NCBI GenBank assembly: GCA_002409455.1
Contig: DHNI01000116.1
Span: 11,383 to 29,835 of the forward strand
Direction: 5' to 3'
Length of the DNA: 18,453 nucleotides
DNA from: Firmicutes bacterium UBA5420
Lineage (GTDB): Bacteria > Bacillota > Limnochordia > Darwinibacteriales > Darwinibacteriaceae
In this document: positions 6,172 to 12,770 of the stretch, in pieces
Layout of the letters: each line of letters starts with the position of its first letter
Position numbering within the stretch: position 1 is the first letter of the stretch
Program-made: the position numbers and the translations under genes
Notes under the pieces: model-generated
Told to the model about the DNA's origin: nothing
What the model saw: only the letters and a program-made list of their open reading frames with translations
The model's database searches: none

Positions 6172-6517
6172 AACTGGTTGATCGCGCCTTGAGAATCTTC
6201 TCTTCCATCGCGATTAAGTGAGGCGAACTCGCACCGTCTTGGCGACACAATTCGATGAGGGCTAGTAGTTCGCCATAGAGGAGCTGTCGCTCACGATGTC
6301 TTTCTATCAAGCCAAGCTTGCTATCGAACTCTTCGAGGATCAACCCTGTGCGTCTTACAATATCGTAAATAGCTTGGCGAGATACACCCAGTTCCTCCCC
6401 GATTTCCCCTAAGGAGAGGTCATCGTGAAAATACATCTGAAAGACTTCTTGCTGGCGATCTGTGAGTAATGGACCATAAAAGTCTAACAATAACACCATG
6501 CGCAGTGCGTTTTCCAT
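6170..6517 (-). CDS. ylxM: YlxM family helix-turn-helix protein, SRP-associated
   Basis: A 115-residue protein of the UPF0122/YlxM family. The N-terminal half resembles sigma-factor region 4: LLTDRQQEVFQMYFHDDLSL leads into the helix-turn-helix GEIGEELGVSRQAIYDIVRR at about 37-56, ending with a helical C-terminus. In Firmicutes the gene is nearly always directly upstream of ffh, and it has been linked to SRP function in streptococci; a DNA- or RNA-binding role fits the motif but is not proven. It is preceded by AGGGGAA and by a strong promoter whose -35 box overlaps the ftsY stop. It ends 11 bp before the ffh start. Confidence 0.94.
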   Translation of the reverse strand: MENALRMVLLLDFYGPLLTDRQQEVFQMYFHDDLSLGEIGEELGVSRQAIYDIVRRTGLILEEFDSKLGLIERHRERQLLYGELLALIELCRQDGASSPHLIAMEEKILKARSTS

Positions 6518-6556
6518 CTCATTCCCCTGTTAAGCAATATTACTTTACACTACCTA

Positions 6557-6585
6557 AGTATAGTCAGGGATATATCCCTTGTCAA
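6557..6585 (-). promoter_or_regulatory. Consensus sigma-A promoter for ylxM-ffh
   Basis: Minus strand: -35 TTGACA (6585-6580), 17-bp spacer, -10 TATACT (6562-6557). This is a perfect -35, optimal spacing and a five-of-six -10. The -35 box contains the ftsY TGA stop. The predicted start near 6550 leaves a leader of about 33 nt before the ylxM ATG. The spacer is almost entirely a 14-bp palindrome. Confidence 0.85.
6566..6579. promoter_or_regulatory. Perfect 14-bp palindrome inside promoter spacer (candidate operator)
   Basis: AGGGATATATCCCT is its own reverse complement and lies between the -35 and -10 boxes of the ylxM promoter. A dimeric regulator bound here would cover RNA polymerase contacts. 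No known regulator is recognised from the motif, and its position could be chance. Confidence 0.5.
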
Positions 6586-7601
6586 GCATTTTCTCTTGAC
6601 GCTCCAAAAAGGGCTGTAGTAAAGGTGTTTGCGTCAAAATCCTGCAAATCCTCATATTGTTCTCCAACTCCAACCAGTTTGACCGCTAAATTAAGTTCGT
6701 TGGCAAGGGCCAACACGATCCCGCCCTTGGCGGTTCCATCCAATTTTGTTAAGGCAATACCGGTCAAAGGCACAGCCTCTTGAAACGTCCTAGCCTGAGA
6801 AAGTGCGTTTTGACCCGTAGTGGCATCAACAACCAATAGGATCTCGTCTAAATCGCGACCCAATTCGCGCTTCACCACACGATGAACCTTGGACAACTCA
6901 CTCATTAGATTGACCTTTGTCTGCAAACGGCCTGCAGTATCGAGGATCAGAACATCGATTTTTCTCGCTTTGGCGGCATTGATGGCATCATAAGCAACGG
7001 CCGCAGGATCCGAACCTTCCTGGTGCTTAATGAGTTCAACCCCAATGCGATTAGCCCATACTTCGAGTTGATCAATGGCACCTGCCCTGAAAGTGTCCCC
7101 TGCTGCTAACAACACCTTGGCATTTTCCTCTTTGAAACGATAGGCCAGCTTGCCGATGGTGGTTGTCTTTCCTGCTCCATTGACACCCACAACCATCAGT
7201 ACATAGGGCCTATCTTCAGGAGTTTTGAGGGTAGCCGCATTCTTTTGCAACAGGAGCACAATTTCTTCTACGAGCACACTTCGTAGTTGTTCTGATTCTG
7301 TAATCTTCTCTTCCTTTACCCTCTCCCTAAGTCGGTCAACTAAGAATAAGGACGTGTCTACCCCGCAGTCGGCTTGGATCAACGCTTCTTCGAGCTCCTC
7401 AAAGAGCTCTTCATCTACCTTACGGCCTGTCATGATCTGTTCTACCTTATCAACAAAACCCTGCTTGGTTTTCTCTAAACCGCTTACGAGCTTCTGGAAA
7501 AAGCCCCGCTCTTTCTCTTGCACATGCTGCTGCTCTTGCTTTTGCGCCTGCTTTTCCTGCTCTTGTTTCTTTCCTTCGCCAAACATCTTTTTCCAAAACA
7601 C
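6582..7601 (-). CDS. ftsY: Signal recognition particle receptor FtsY
   Basis: A 339-residue SRP receptor GTPase that docks Ffh-ribosome complexes to the membrane. An N-terminal charged A region (about 9-33) is rich in Gln, Lys and Glu; the N domain follows to about 130; the G domain has G1 GVNGAGKT at 139-146, GDTFRAGAIDQL at 168-179, DTAGR at 221-225 and TKLDGTAKGG at 285-294. The start is GTG at 7601, preceded by AAGGAGG with eight bases of spacing; the next ATG at 7586 is too far from that site. It follows smc by 13 bp, the conserved smc-ftsY pair. Its stop codon lies within the -35 box of the next promoter. Confidence 0.98.
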   Translation of the reverse strand: MFWKKMFGEGKKQEQEKQAQKQEQQHVQEKERGFFQKLVSGLEKTKQGFVDKVEQIMTGRKVDEELFEELEEALIQADCGVDTSLFLVDRLRERVKEEKITESEQLRSVLVEEIVLLLQKNAATLKTPEDRPYVLMVVGVNGAGKTTTIGKLAYRFKEENAKVLLAAGDTFRAGAIDQLEVWANRIGVELIKHQEGSDPAAVAYDAINAAKARKIDVLILDTAGRLQTKVNLMSELSKVHRVVKRELGRDLDEILLVVDATTGQNALSQARTFQEAVPLTGIALTKLDGTAKGGIVLALANELNLAVKLVGVGEQYEDLQDFDANTFTTALFGASRENA

Positions 7602-7614
7602 TATGCTGGCCTCC

Positions 7615-10600
7615 TTAGGTCAATGCAACCGATATAATCTGTGAAAACCCATCATCACCCATGGTCACACCATACAAAGTATGGGCTGCTTCCATCGTTC
7701 TTGGCCTATGGGTGACAACCAAGAACTGTGTATCGTTGGAAAAGTCCTCCATAAGCTCTACAAAACGCCCTAGGTTGCTTTCGTCCAAAGCCGCATCGAT
7801 CTCATCTAGCACCCAAAAAGGCGTGGGTTGCACCCTGCGAATAGCAAACAAGAGGGCGATGGCTGTGAGAGCCCTTTCACCACCGGAGAGCACCAACAAA
7901 TTCTGAAGCTTCTTCCCAGGGGGTCTGGCCATGACATCAATTCCGGTAGTGAGAATGGATTCGGGATCCGTCAAAACTAGTTCGGCCTGGCCTCCCAAAA
8001 AGAGTTGCTTAAAGATAGACTGAAATTCAACCTGCACTTGTTTAAACACATCCCGTAGCTTTGTACGGCACAGCTTATCCATCTCACCTATCACATCTTG
8101 TAGGCCCTCTCTAGCCTCGTTTAAATCTTCAAGTTGCGCCTGTAGAAAGGAACAGCGCTCCAAAACGCGCTCGTGTTCCTGCATGGCTCCTGGATTTACA
8201 GGCCCTAGATCCCGAATCTGGTTGCGTAGATCTGCAACATTCCGCTTCAACGTAACGTCCTTCACGTGAACATCCCTGGCCAGGATGCTCTCTAAGGTGA
8301 GTTGACGCTCGGTAAGTGCAGAGAGTATCTGCTCCCGTTCGCGCTCCAATTGCTCTTGTTCGACTTCGCGCTTGTAGAGTAACCGTTCTCGTTTGAGCTG
8401 TTCCTTTTCGACCTGTATTAATTCTGCCCCCAATCTGCCATGTTCTTTCTGCAGATCGTGTTTTTTCTGTTTTTCCTTTTCCAAAGTAGCTTGAAGTTGC
8501 ATCTTCAACGAGCTGCTCTTTTCATTCGCCACTTGTGTCTCTGCGATAATCTGCTCATTTTGGAGCCGAGCTTCTGCCATGGAGTCAAGCTCAGAGGCGG
8601 CCTCTTGTTTCGCTCTACGGGCCGATTCCCTTTTCTGCTCCAAATTGGCGAGCAAAATGCGCTGGTTCTCCAGCACTCCCTTAAGTTCGGCTAGTTGCAC
8701 CTGTTCTTGGGTCTGTTCTAGAGAGCGCTCTTCGATGGCAGCAGCCAGTTCGCCGAGACTTTGCTCCTGTAGCTGAATCTGCTCGCGACGGACTCTTTCT
8801 TCCTGCTCAAGCCCTGCAACCTGACTGATAGCAAGTTCCGCTTCTGCTGCTAGATTCGCTAGCATTGCCTCGATGCCCTCACTCTTCTTTTCAAGTTCGT
8901 CTTGATTTTGCTGAAGCATGTCCCCCTCGCGGCAAGCCTGCTCCTCAGCCTGGCTTGTCCGCTGACTCTCAAGCCTAGCTTCCATACCCTCTGTGCGCAG
9001 CTCTGCCAGTTCTTCTTCAAGGATAGCAATGGAGGATAGCAGATCGTCTTCGAGTTGTGCTCCCCTTTCCAGCTGCTTTTGCAGGGCCTCGATTCGATCC
9101 TCTAGGCGAGCGAGCTCTCCTTTGCGAGCAAGCAAACCTGAAGTGCGGCTATTTAAACTTCCGCCGGTCATGGCACCACTGGGGAAAACAACGGAGCCAT
9201 CCTTGGTAACGATGCGAGAGAAATGACGCAAATCCCGTTTGAGAAGAAGCGCGGTGTCTAAATCTTCCGTGATCACAACACGACCTAACAGGGAGGCCAA
9301 TGCAGGGCGATACTCCTCGGAAAAGGTCAACAGCTCCAAGGCAGTGCCTAATACCCCTGGTCTGGTAAGCAGACGATGTTTGTCCTTCGAAAACTCTATA
9401 CCTGCTACAGAATCTAGAGGCAAGATGGTAACACGGCCCCCTTGCACCTTTTTGAGCCAAGCAATGAGAGTCTTGGCATCCTCTTCTCCAGCGGTAATCA
9501 GGTTTTGCAGACTGGATCCCAAGGCTACTTCAAAGGCGGTTTCAAGCCCTGCTGGCACTGTCACCACATCTGCAACTGTTCCTAACACCAATTTCGCAAG
9601 AGCCTGATTTTGCATGATCCGTCTTACACCAAGAGCGTAACCCTCGTAGCCCTGTTCGAGCTCTTGAAGGGTTTTCAAGCGTGCTTTAACCTGGGCAATT
9701 TCGCCTTCTTTCAAACGTACCTCATGCTGTTCCTTGGCAAGGGCAACTTTGGCATCCTCGAGGCTTCTTTGGGTTTCCCCTTCTCTTGTGGCGTGGATTT
9801 TTAGCTCCTCCACCAATTGATCCAGCCGGGTATGGAGCTTTTGCCTCCATTCCTCGTTTTCGGCTTTCTTGACTGCTAAAGCCTCTAACTCCTTGTGATT
9901 GGCTGCGATTTGTGCCTTCAGATTATGCTCTCGTTCTGCAAAGCTTCGTTGAAAGTTACGTCGTTCTGCCAATTCACGCATAAAGTCAAAGAAATCGTCC
10001 TTGAGTTCGTTAATTATGCTTTGGGCCTCGCGCTGACGAAGCTGCAAGTCTTGCACACCCTTTTGGGCGGTAGCAATGCCCTCTTCTTGAATCCGTATCT
10101 GTTCGCGCAGTTCTTGAACCTCTTTTTCCAGATCCCCGTCTTCACCCTGCAGAAGCTCAAGTTCTTTATCTCTGGCGCGGATCACATCCGCTAGTTGTAA
10201 GCTACGGGCATCTTGGTTACGAAGACGCTCTTGGTGCAATTCAATCTGGTGCACCCCTTGATTATACGCCTCTGTAAGGGCCATCAACTCCTGCTGGTGA
10301 TGCTCAATATCTTCTTCAACATGTTGGATTTGCGCCTCAAGTTCGGCCTTCTGCTTCTCTGTATGGCCAAGCTCTTCATTGTAGCGTTCGTATTCGTCTT
10401 GGAGACGTTTCAGTGTTTCTTCACTATCTGCCCATTTTTCATCCAAAGCCCGCCACGAAAGATGGTAATAATCTAACTCGGCGGTCTCTAAACGCTCCGC
10501 TAAACTTAAGTAGAGGCGGGCCTGCTGAGCTTGTTCTGCCAAGGGTTCTAGCTGGTTCTCCAATTCATGGAGAATGTCGGTCACTCTCAGTAAATCAACG

Positions 10601-11154
10601 CTTGTATCCTCAAGTTTGCGCAGGGCTTGTTCTTTGCGCTGTCGATATTTAACAATGCCCGCGGTTTCTTCCAGTAATATGCGACGGTCTTCAGAGCGTA
10701 CACTTAAGACAGCGTCGATCTGGCCTTGTCCAATAATGGAGTAGCCTTCCCGGCCTAGGCCGGTGTCTGTGAAGAGGTCATGAATATCGCGCAGACGACA
10801 GTTTTGCTTATTAATGAAAAACTCACTATCACCAGAACGATAAACACGTCTGGCAACCGTGACTTCTGCATAATCCAAGGGGAAAAAACCTGCGGAATTA
10901 TCAAGCGTCAACTGAACTTCGGCCATACCTAGGGGCTTTTTGCCTTCGGAACCGGCAAAGATCACGTCCTCCATTTTATAACCCCGTAAGCTCTTAGCAC
11001 TTTGTTCACCCATCACCCAGCGCAACGCATCAGAAATGTTGCTCTTACCGCTTCCATTTGGCCCTACAATAGCTGTGATCCCTGGGCCAAAATCGAGGCA
11101 TACAGGGCGCGCAAAAGATTTAAATCCTTGGATCTCTAGGCGTTTAAGGCGCAT
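7615..11154 (-). CDS. smc: Chromosome segregation protein SMC
   Basis: A 1179-residue protein, usual for bacterial SMC, the ATPase that with ScpA/ScpB compacts and resolves chromosomes by loop extrusion. Head part one: MRLKRLEIQGFKSF, Walker A GPNGSGKSN at 31-39 and the Q-loop region GQGQID near 142-147. Two long coiled coils (about 170-500 and 680-1000) rich in Glu, Gln, Lys and Leu flank the hinge (about 502-675), which ends with SGAMTGGSLNSR. Head part two: signature LSGGERAL from 1089 and Walker B FWVLDEIDAALD with Asp1117-Glu1118. The ATG at 11154 has GGAGG six bases upstream. It probably has its own promoter (extended -10 at 11188-11196) behind the terminator of the sigma gene, and it reads into ftsY. 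Confidence 0.98.
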   Translation of the reverse strand: MRLKRLEIQGFKSFARPVCLDFGPGITAIVGPNGSGKSNISDALRWVMGEQSAKSLRGYKMEDVIFAGSEGKKPLGMAEVQLTLDNSAGFFPLDYAEVTVARRVYRSGDSEFFINKQNCRLRDIHDLFTDTGLGREGYSIIGQGQIDAVLSVRSEDRRILLEETAGIVKYRQRKEQALRKLEDTSVDLLRVTDILHELENQLEPLAEQAQQARLYLSLAERLETAELDYYHLSWRALDEKWADSEETLKRLQDEYERYNEELGHTEKQKAELEAQIQHVEEDIEHHQQELMALTEAYNQGVHQIELHQERLRNQDARSLQLADVIRARDKELELLQGEDGDLEKEVQELREQIRIQEEGIATAQKGVQDLQLRQREAQSIINELKDDFFDFMRELAERRNFQRSFAEREHNLKAQIAANHKELEALAVKKAENEEWRQKLHTRLDQLVEELKIHATREGETQRSLEDAKVALAKEQHEVRLKEGEIAQVKARLKTLQELEQGYEGYALGVRRIMQNQALAKLVLGTVADVVTVPAGLETAFEVALGSSLQNLITAGEEDAKTLIAWLKKVQGGRVTILPLDSVAGIEFSKDKHRLLTRPGVLGTALELLTFSEEYRPALASLLGRVVITEDLDTALLLKRDLRHFSRIVTKDGSVVFPSGAMTGGSLNSRTSGLLARKGELARLEDRIEALQKQLERGAQLEDDLLSSIAILEEELAELRTEGMEARLESQRTSQAEEQACREGDMLQQNQDELEKKSEGIEAMLANLAAEAELAISQVAGLEQEERVRREQIQLQEQSLGELAAAIEERSLEQTQEQVQLAELKGVLENQRILLANLEQKRESARRAKQEAASELDSMAEARLQNEQIIAETQVANEKSSSLKMQLQATLEKEKQKKHDLQKEHGRLGAELIQVEKEQLKRERLLYKREVEQEQLEREREQILSALTERQLTLESILARDVHVKDVTLKRNVADLRNQIRDLGPVNPGAMQEHERVLERCSFLQAQLEDLNEAREGLQDVIGEMDKLCRTKLRDVFKQVQVEFQSIFKQLFLGGQAELVLTDPESILTTGIDVMARPPGKKLQNLLVLSGGERALTAIALLFAIRRVQPTPFWVLDEIDAALDESNLGRFVELMEDFSNDTQFLVVTHRPRTMEAAHTLYGVTMGDDGFSQIISVALT

Positions 11155-11187
11155 CGTATTCCTCCAAAACTAGTACTTACCCTGCCT

Positions 11188-11196
11188 ATTGTACCA
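11188..11196 (-). promoter_or_regulatory. Possible extended -10 promoter for smc
   Basis: Minus strand TGG followed by TACAAT, fitting the TGn-TATAAT extended -10 pattern, about 34 bp before the smc ATG. No good -35 is seen at the right spacing (TTCTTT at best), as is common for extended -10 promoters. It lies between the upstream terminator and smc, where a promoter is expected. Confidence 0.5.
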
Positions 11197-11202
11197 TACC
11201 TT

Positions 11203-11242
11203 GGAAGAAAAAAGAACCGGCAAAGAAAGCAGCTAGCGCCGG
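11203..11242 (-). terminator. Probable terminator after the sigma-factor gene
   Basis: Minus strand: GCCGGC overlapping the sigma-gene stop pairs with GCCGG about 16 bases later, followed by the T-rich run TTCTTTTTTCTTCC. The stem is short and the loop long, so it is weaker than the rplS terminator, but the T run is good. Confidence 0.55.
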
Positions 11243-11925
11243 CCCGTGGGGAGATTCAAGTATAGATCCTCCCGTTTGCGTACATTTGTCGGAACCTGGG
11301 GGCTCAATAGTGACCCATATTCATCAAGGAGGCGTCGGAGTTTACTTTTCACCCGTGTTCTGGCATTGTCGATTACCTTCAAGCCTACACCCATCTCCTC
11401 TTCGATCTCCCTGGCCGAGTATCCCTTGAGCAAACGAACTATGACGGCATATTCCAAAATCGAGAGGTGGTTACGTAATACAGAAACAATGGCTTCGCTA
11501 ACATACTTGTCTTCAATGACTACCTCTGGGTCAAACTCAGGAATTCCTGCGGCAACGAAGTCAATCATAGATCGACTCTCGTCGCCTCCAATAGGAGTCT
11601 GTAAGGATGTAGCCTCATTGAGCAAGCGATGCCGATTGCCAGTCGACAATTTGATCACATTGTAGACACGCCTGATGATGCAGATGTAGGCAAAGGAGCT
11701 AAACTTCACATCATATTCATCTGGTTTGTACTCCTCCATGGCACTGAGTAGACCAATCAATCCCTCTTGCAGAAGATCTTCAAAGTCTAGAAACGACGAA
11801 TAGTAGTTGCGAATGATGTACTTTACCATGGGTATGTACTTGACAATGAGGCTGTTCCTCGCCTCCTCATCGCCCCGCCGCAATCTCTCGATCAACTCGA
11901 GATCGATGCTCTGATTATCCCTCAT
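11233..11925 (-). CDS. RNA polymerase sigma-70 family factor, SigH (Spo0H)-like
   Basis: A 230-residue alternative sigma factor with regions 2 and 4 but no region 1.1. Region 2 spans about 10-95: DFEDLLQEGLIGLLSAMEEY (47-66) is the core-polymerase-binding region 2.2, and the following FSSFAYICIIRRVYNVIK is the -10 recognition and melting part. Region 4 spans about 150-200 with helix-turn-helix YSAREIEEEMGVGLKVIDNART. The linker with SLQTPIGGDESRSMIDFV resembles Bacillus SigH rather than SigF/G/B. The C-terminus extends about 27 residues beyond region 4 with no motif I know. The ATG at 11925 has AGGTG and GGGAGG upstream. SigH is normally in the secE-nusG region; finding a relative between rnc and smc, facing a HTH regulator, is unusual. 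It could be a paralogue with its own regulon. Confidence 0.88.
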   Translation of the reverse strand: MRDNQSIDLELIERLRRGDEEARNSLIVKYIPMVKYIIRNYYSSFLDFEDLLQEGLIGLLSAMEEYKPDEYDVKFSSFAYICIIRRVYNVIKLSTGNRHRLLNEATSLQTPIGGDESRSMIDFVAAGIPEFDPEVVIEDKYVSEAIVSVLRNHLSILEYAVIVRLLKGYSAREIEEEMGVGLKVIDNARTRVKSKLRRLLDEYGSLLSPQVPTNVRKREDLYLNLPTGRR

Positions 11926-12188
11926 GTCATCACCTTCCTCCCATGTTCGTCCAGGCTATCTAGTCCATGTATATGCTTGGGTTAGATTACTATTCCTGTG
12001 GGAGAAAATTGGTGAACAAGTTTTGCCCCGCCGCCCTGTTCAATATAACCATAATTTATGTATTTTCAGTCGTTTTGCCGAGCAAGCGGACTTTATAGAC
12101 CAGAGTTTATGTAAAGGTTTTTGCTTTTCCCACACTGAATCTCCTTGTTATGGCTCGTTGCCAAGCAACTAGCACGACGACCGGGAGG
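11926..12188. other. Divergent intergenic region between sigma gene and HTH regulator
   Basis: About 260 bp separating two head-to-head regulatory genes. It holds the 11-bp palindrome CATAATTTATG (12050-12060), the interrupted palindrome GTTGC-CAA-GCAAC (12157-12169), and two copies of TTTATGTA 51 bp apart (12055-12062, 12106-12113). I see no convincing -35/-10 pair on either strand, no tRNA and no recognised riboswitch. If the regulator gene starts at 12150, the last 39 bp are coding. Confidence 0.6.
12157..12169. promoter_or_regulatory. Interrupted palindrome upstream of the HTH regulator (candidate operator)
   Basis: GTTGC, three bases, GCAAC. It sits about 20-30 bp before the likely start of the HTH/S24-like protein, where an autoregulatory operator could lie. 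The arms are short, so chance is a real possibility. Confidence 0.3.
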
Positions 12189-12770
12189 ATGGGACATACT
12201 TTGCCTGAATCAAACTACTTAGACCAAATAGCAGCACTTATAAAACAGGATCCCTCAATTACCGTGCGGCAGATTGCCAGTGAGCTTAAGTTCGCTGACA
12301 GCAAATCTGTCTATTACTGGCTTGACAAGGGCAACGTTGGCGGCATCAACGAGTTTAAACGCCAGATCTTGGGGCATACACCACCAAAGTCTGGCCCCAT
12401 GTCCTTCGACATTGAAGGAACTCCTCACTACATTGTAGCTCTATCTTTTTGTGACTGGAATCCACGTCAAAAAAACCCCGGGAAGGAGTGGTACTATATA
12501 CATACCCACCCCAAGCCCCGAGGTTTATTCGCCATTCGTGTAGACACAAACAGATACAGCCCCTGGTTTGTTCAAAATGATGTTCTCATCATCTCCACAG
12601 ATCACCTCTACCCAGAAGGATCCTGGGCGCTTCTGAAGAACGAAGACGAGTTTTTGATTGGTAAAGTAATCAACAAGCAAGTTGTGGATCCTGTCACCCT
12701 CATGGCCCACAGTGCTGATCTCATTCGTGTTGGTCTTGTCTTAAGCCAAGAGCGTCACTTTTCTTCTTGA
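12189..12770 (+). CDS. HTH transcriptional regulator with degenerate LexA/S24-like C-terminal domain
   Basis: The only plus-strand gene: 193 residues from the ATG at 12189. Residues about 10-50 form a helix-turn-helix (LIKQDPSITVRQIASELKF, then SKSVYYWLDKG). From about 80 to the end the pattern resembles the S24/LexA fold: LFAIRVDTNRYSPWFVQNDVLII aligns with the usual rVxGdSMeP..xxGDivlv, and the GSWALLKNEDEFLIGKVI segment aligns with the strand that carries the catalytic Lys. The Ser position is Asn121 or Arg122 and the Lys position is Gly158, so self-cleavage is unlikely. The start is uncertain: GGGAGG (12183-12188) touches the ATG at 12189, fits a TTG at 12201 better, and does not serve an in-frame ATG at 12150. 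The gene overlaps the 3' end of rnc by 16 bp and faces the sigma gene. It may control the sigma gene or itself; its target is unknown. Confidence 0.75.
   Translation: MGHTLPESNYLDQIAALIKQDPSITVRQIASELKFADSKSVYYWLDKGNVGGINEFKRQILGHTPPKSGPMSFDIEGTPHYIVALSFCDWNPRQKNPGKEWYYIHTHPKPRGLFAIRVDTNRYSPWFVQNDVLIISTDHLYPEGSWALLKNEDEFLIGKVINKQVVDPVTLMAHSADLIRVGLVLSQERHFSS

Noticed and set aside
6159..6248. Thirty-residue N-terminal extension of Ffh
   Set aside because: It would overlap ylxM by 79 bp, has no family similarity, and a strong ribosome site lies immediately before the ATG at 6158.
9239..9607. Long open frames on the plus strand inside smc
   Set aside because: Their translations are Ser/Arg/Cys-rich shadows of coiled-coil codons, lack ribosome sites and show no known domain. 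The same applies to plus-strand frames inside ffh (5176-5619), ftsY (7225-7644), rbgA (1377-1892) and fabG (15304-15762).
11942..11949. CGAACATG on the minus strand, resembling half of a Firmicute LexA (SOS) box
   Set aside because: The second half (GTTCG) is absent at the required four-base spacing, so it does not make a LexA site, despite the nearby LexA-like gene.
11991..11999. ACAGGAATA on the minus strand, matching the -35 consensus of SigH promoters upstream of the sigma gene
   Set aside because: No GAAT-type -10 element follows at the right distance; the nearest AT-rich stretch (CATATACA) does not fit, so autoregulation by SigH is not supported.
12014..12041. GAACA and TGTTC arms forming an inverted repeat in the divergent region
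   Set aside because: Five-base arms separated by about 18 GC-rich bases are expected by chance and fit no known operator spacing.
12094..12099. TATAGA as a -10 box for the HTH regulator
   Set aside because: The only reasonable upstream box, TTGCCG at 12075, is 13 bp away, which is too short for a sigma-A promoter.
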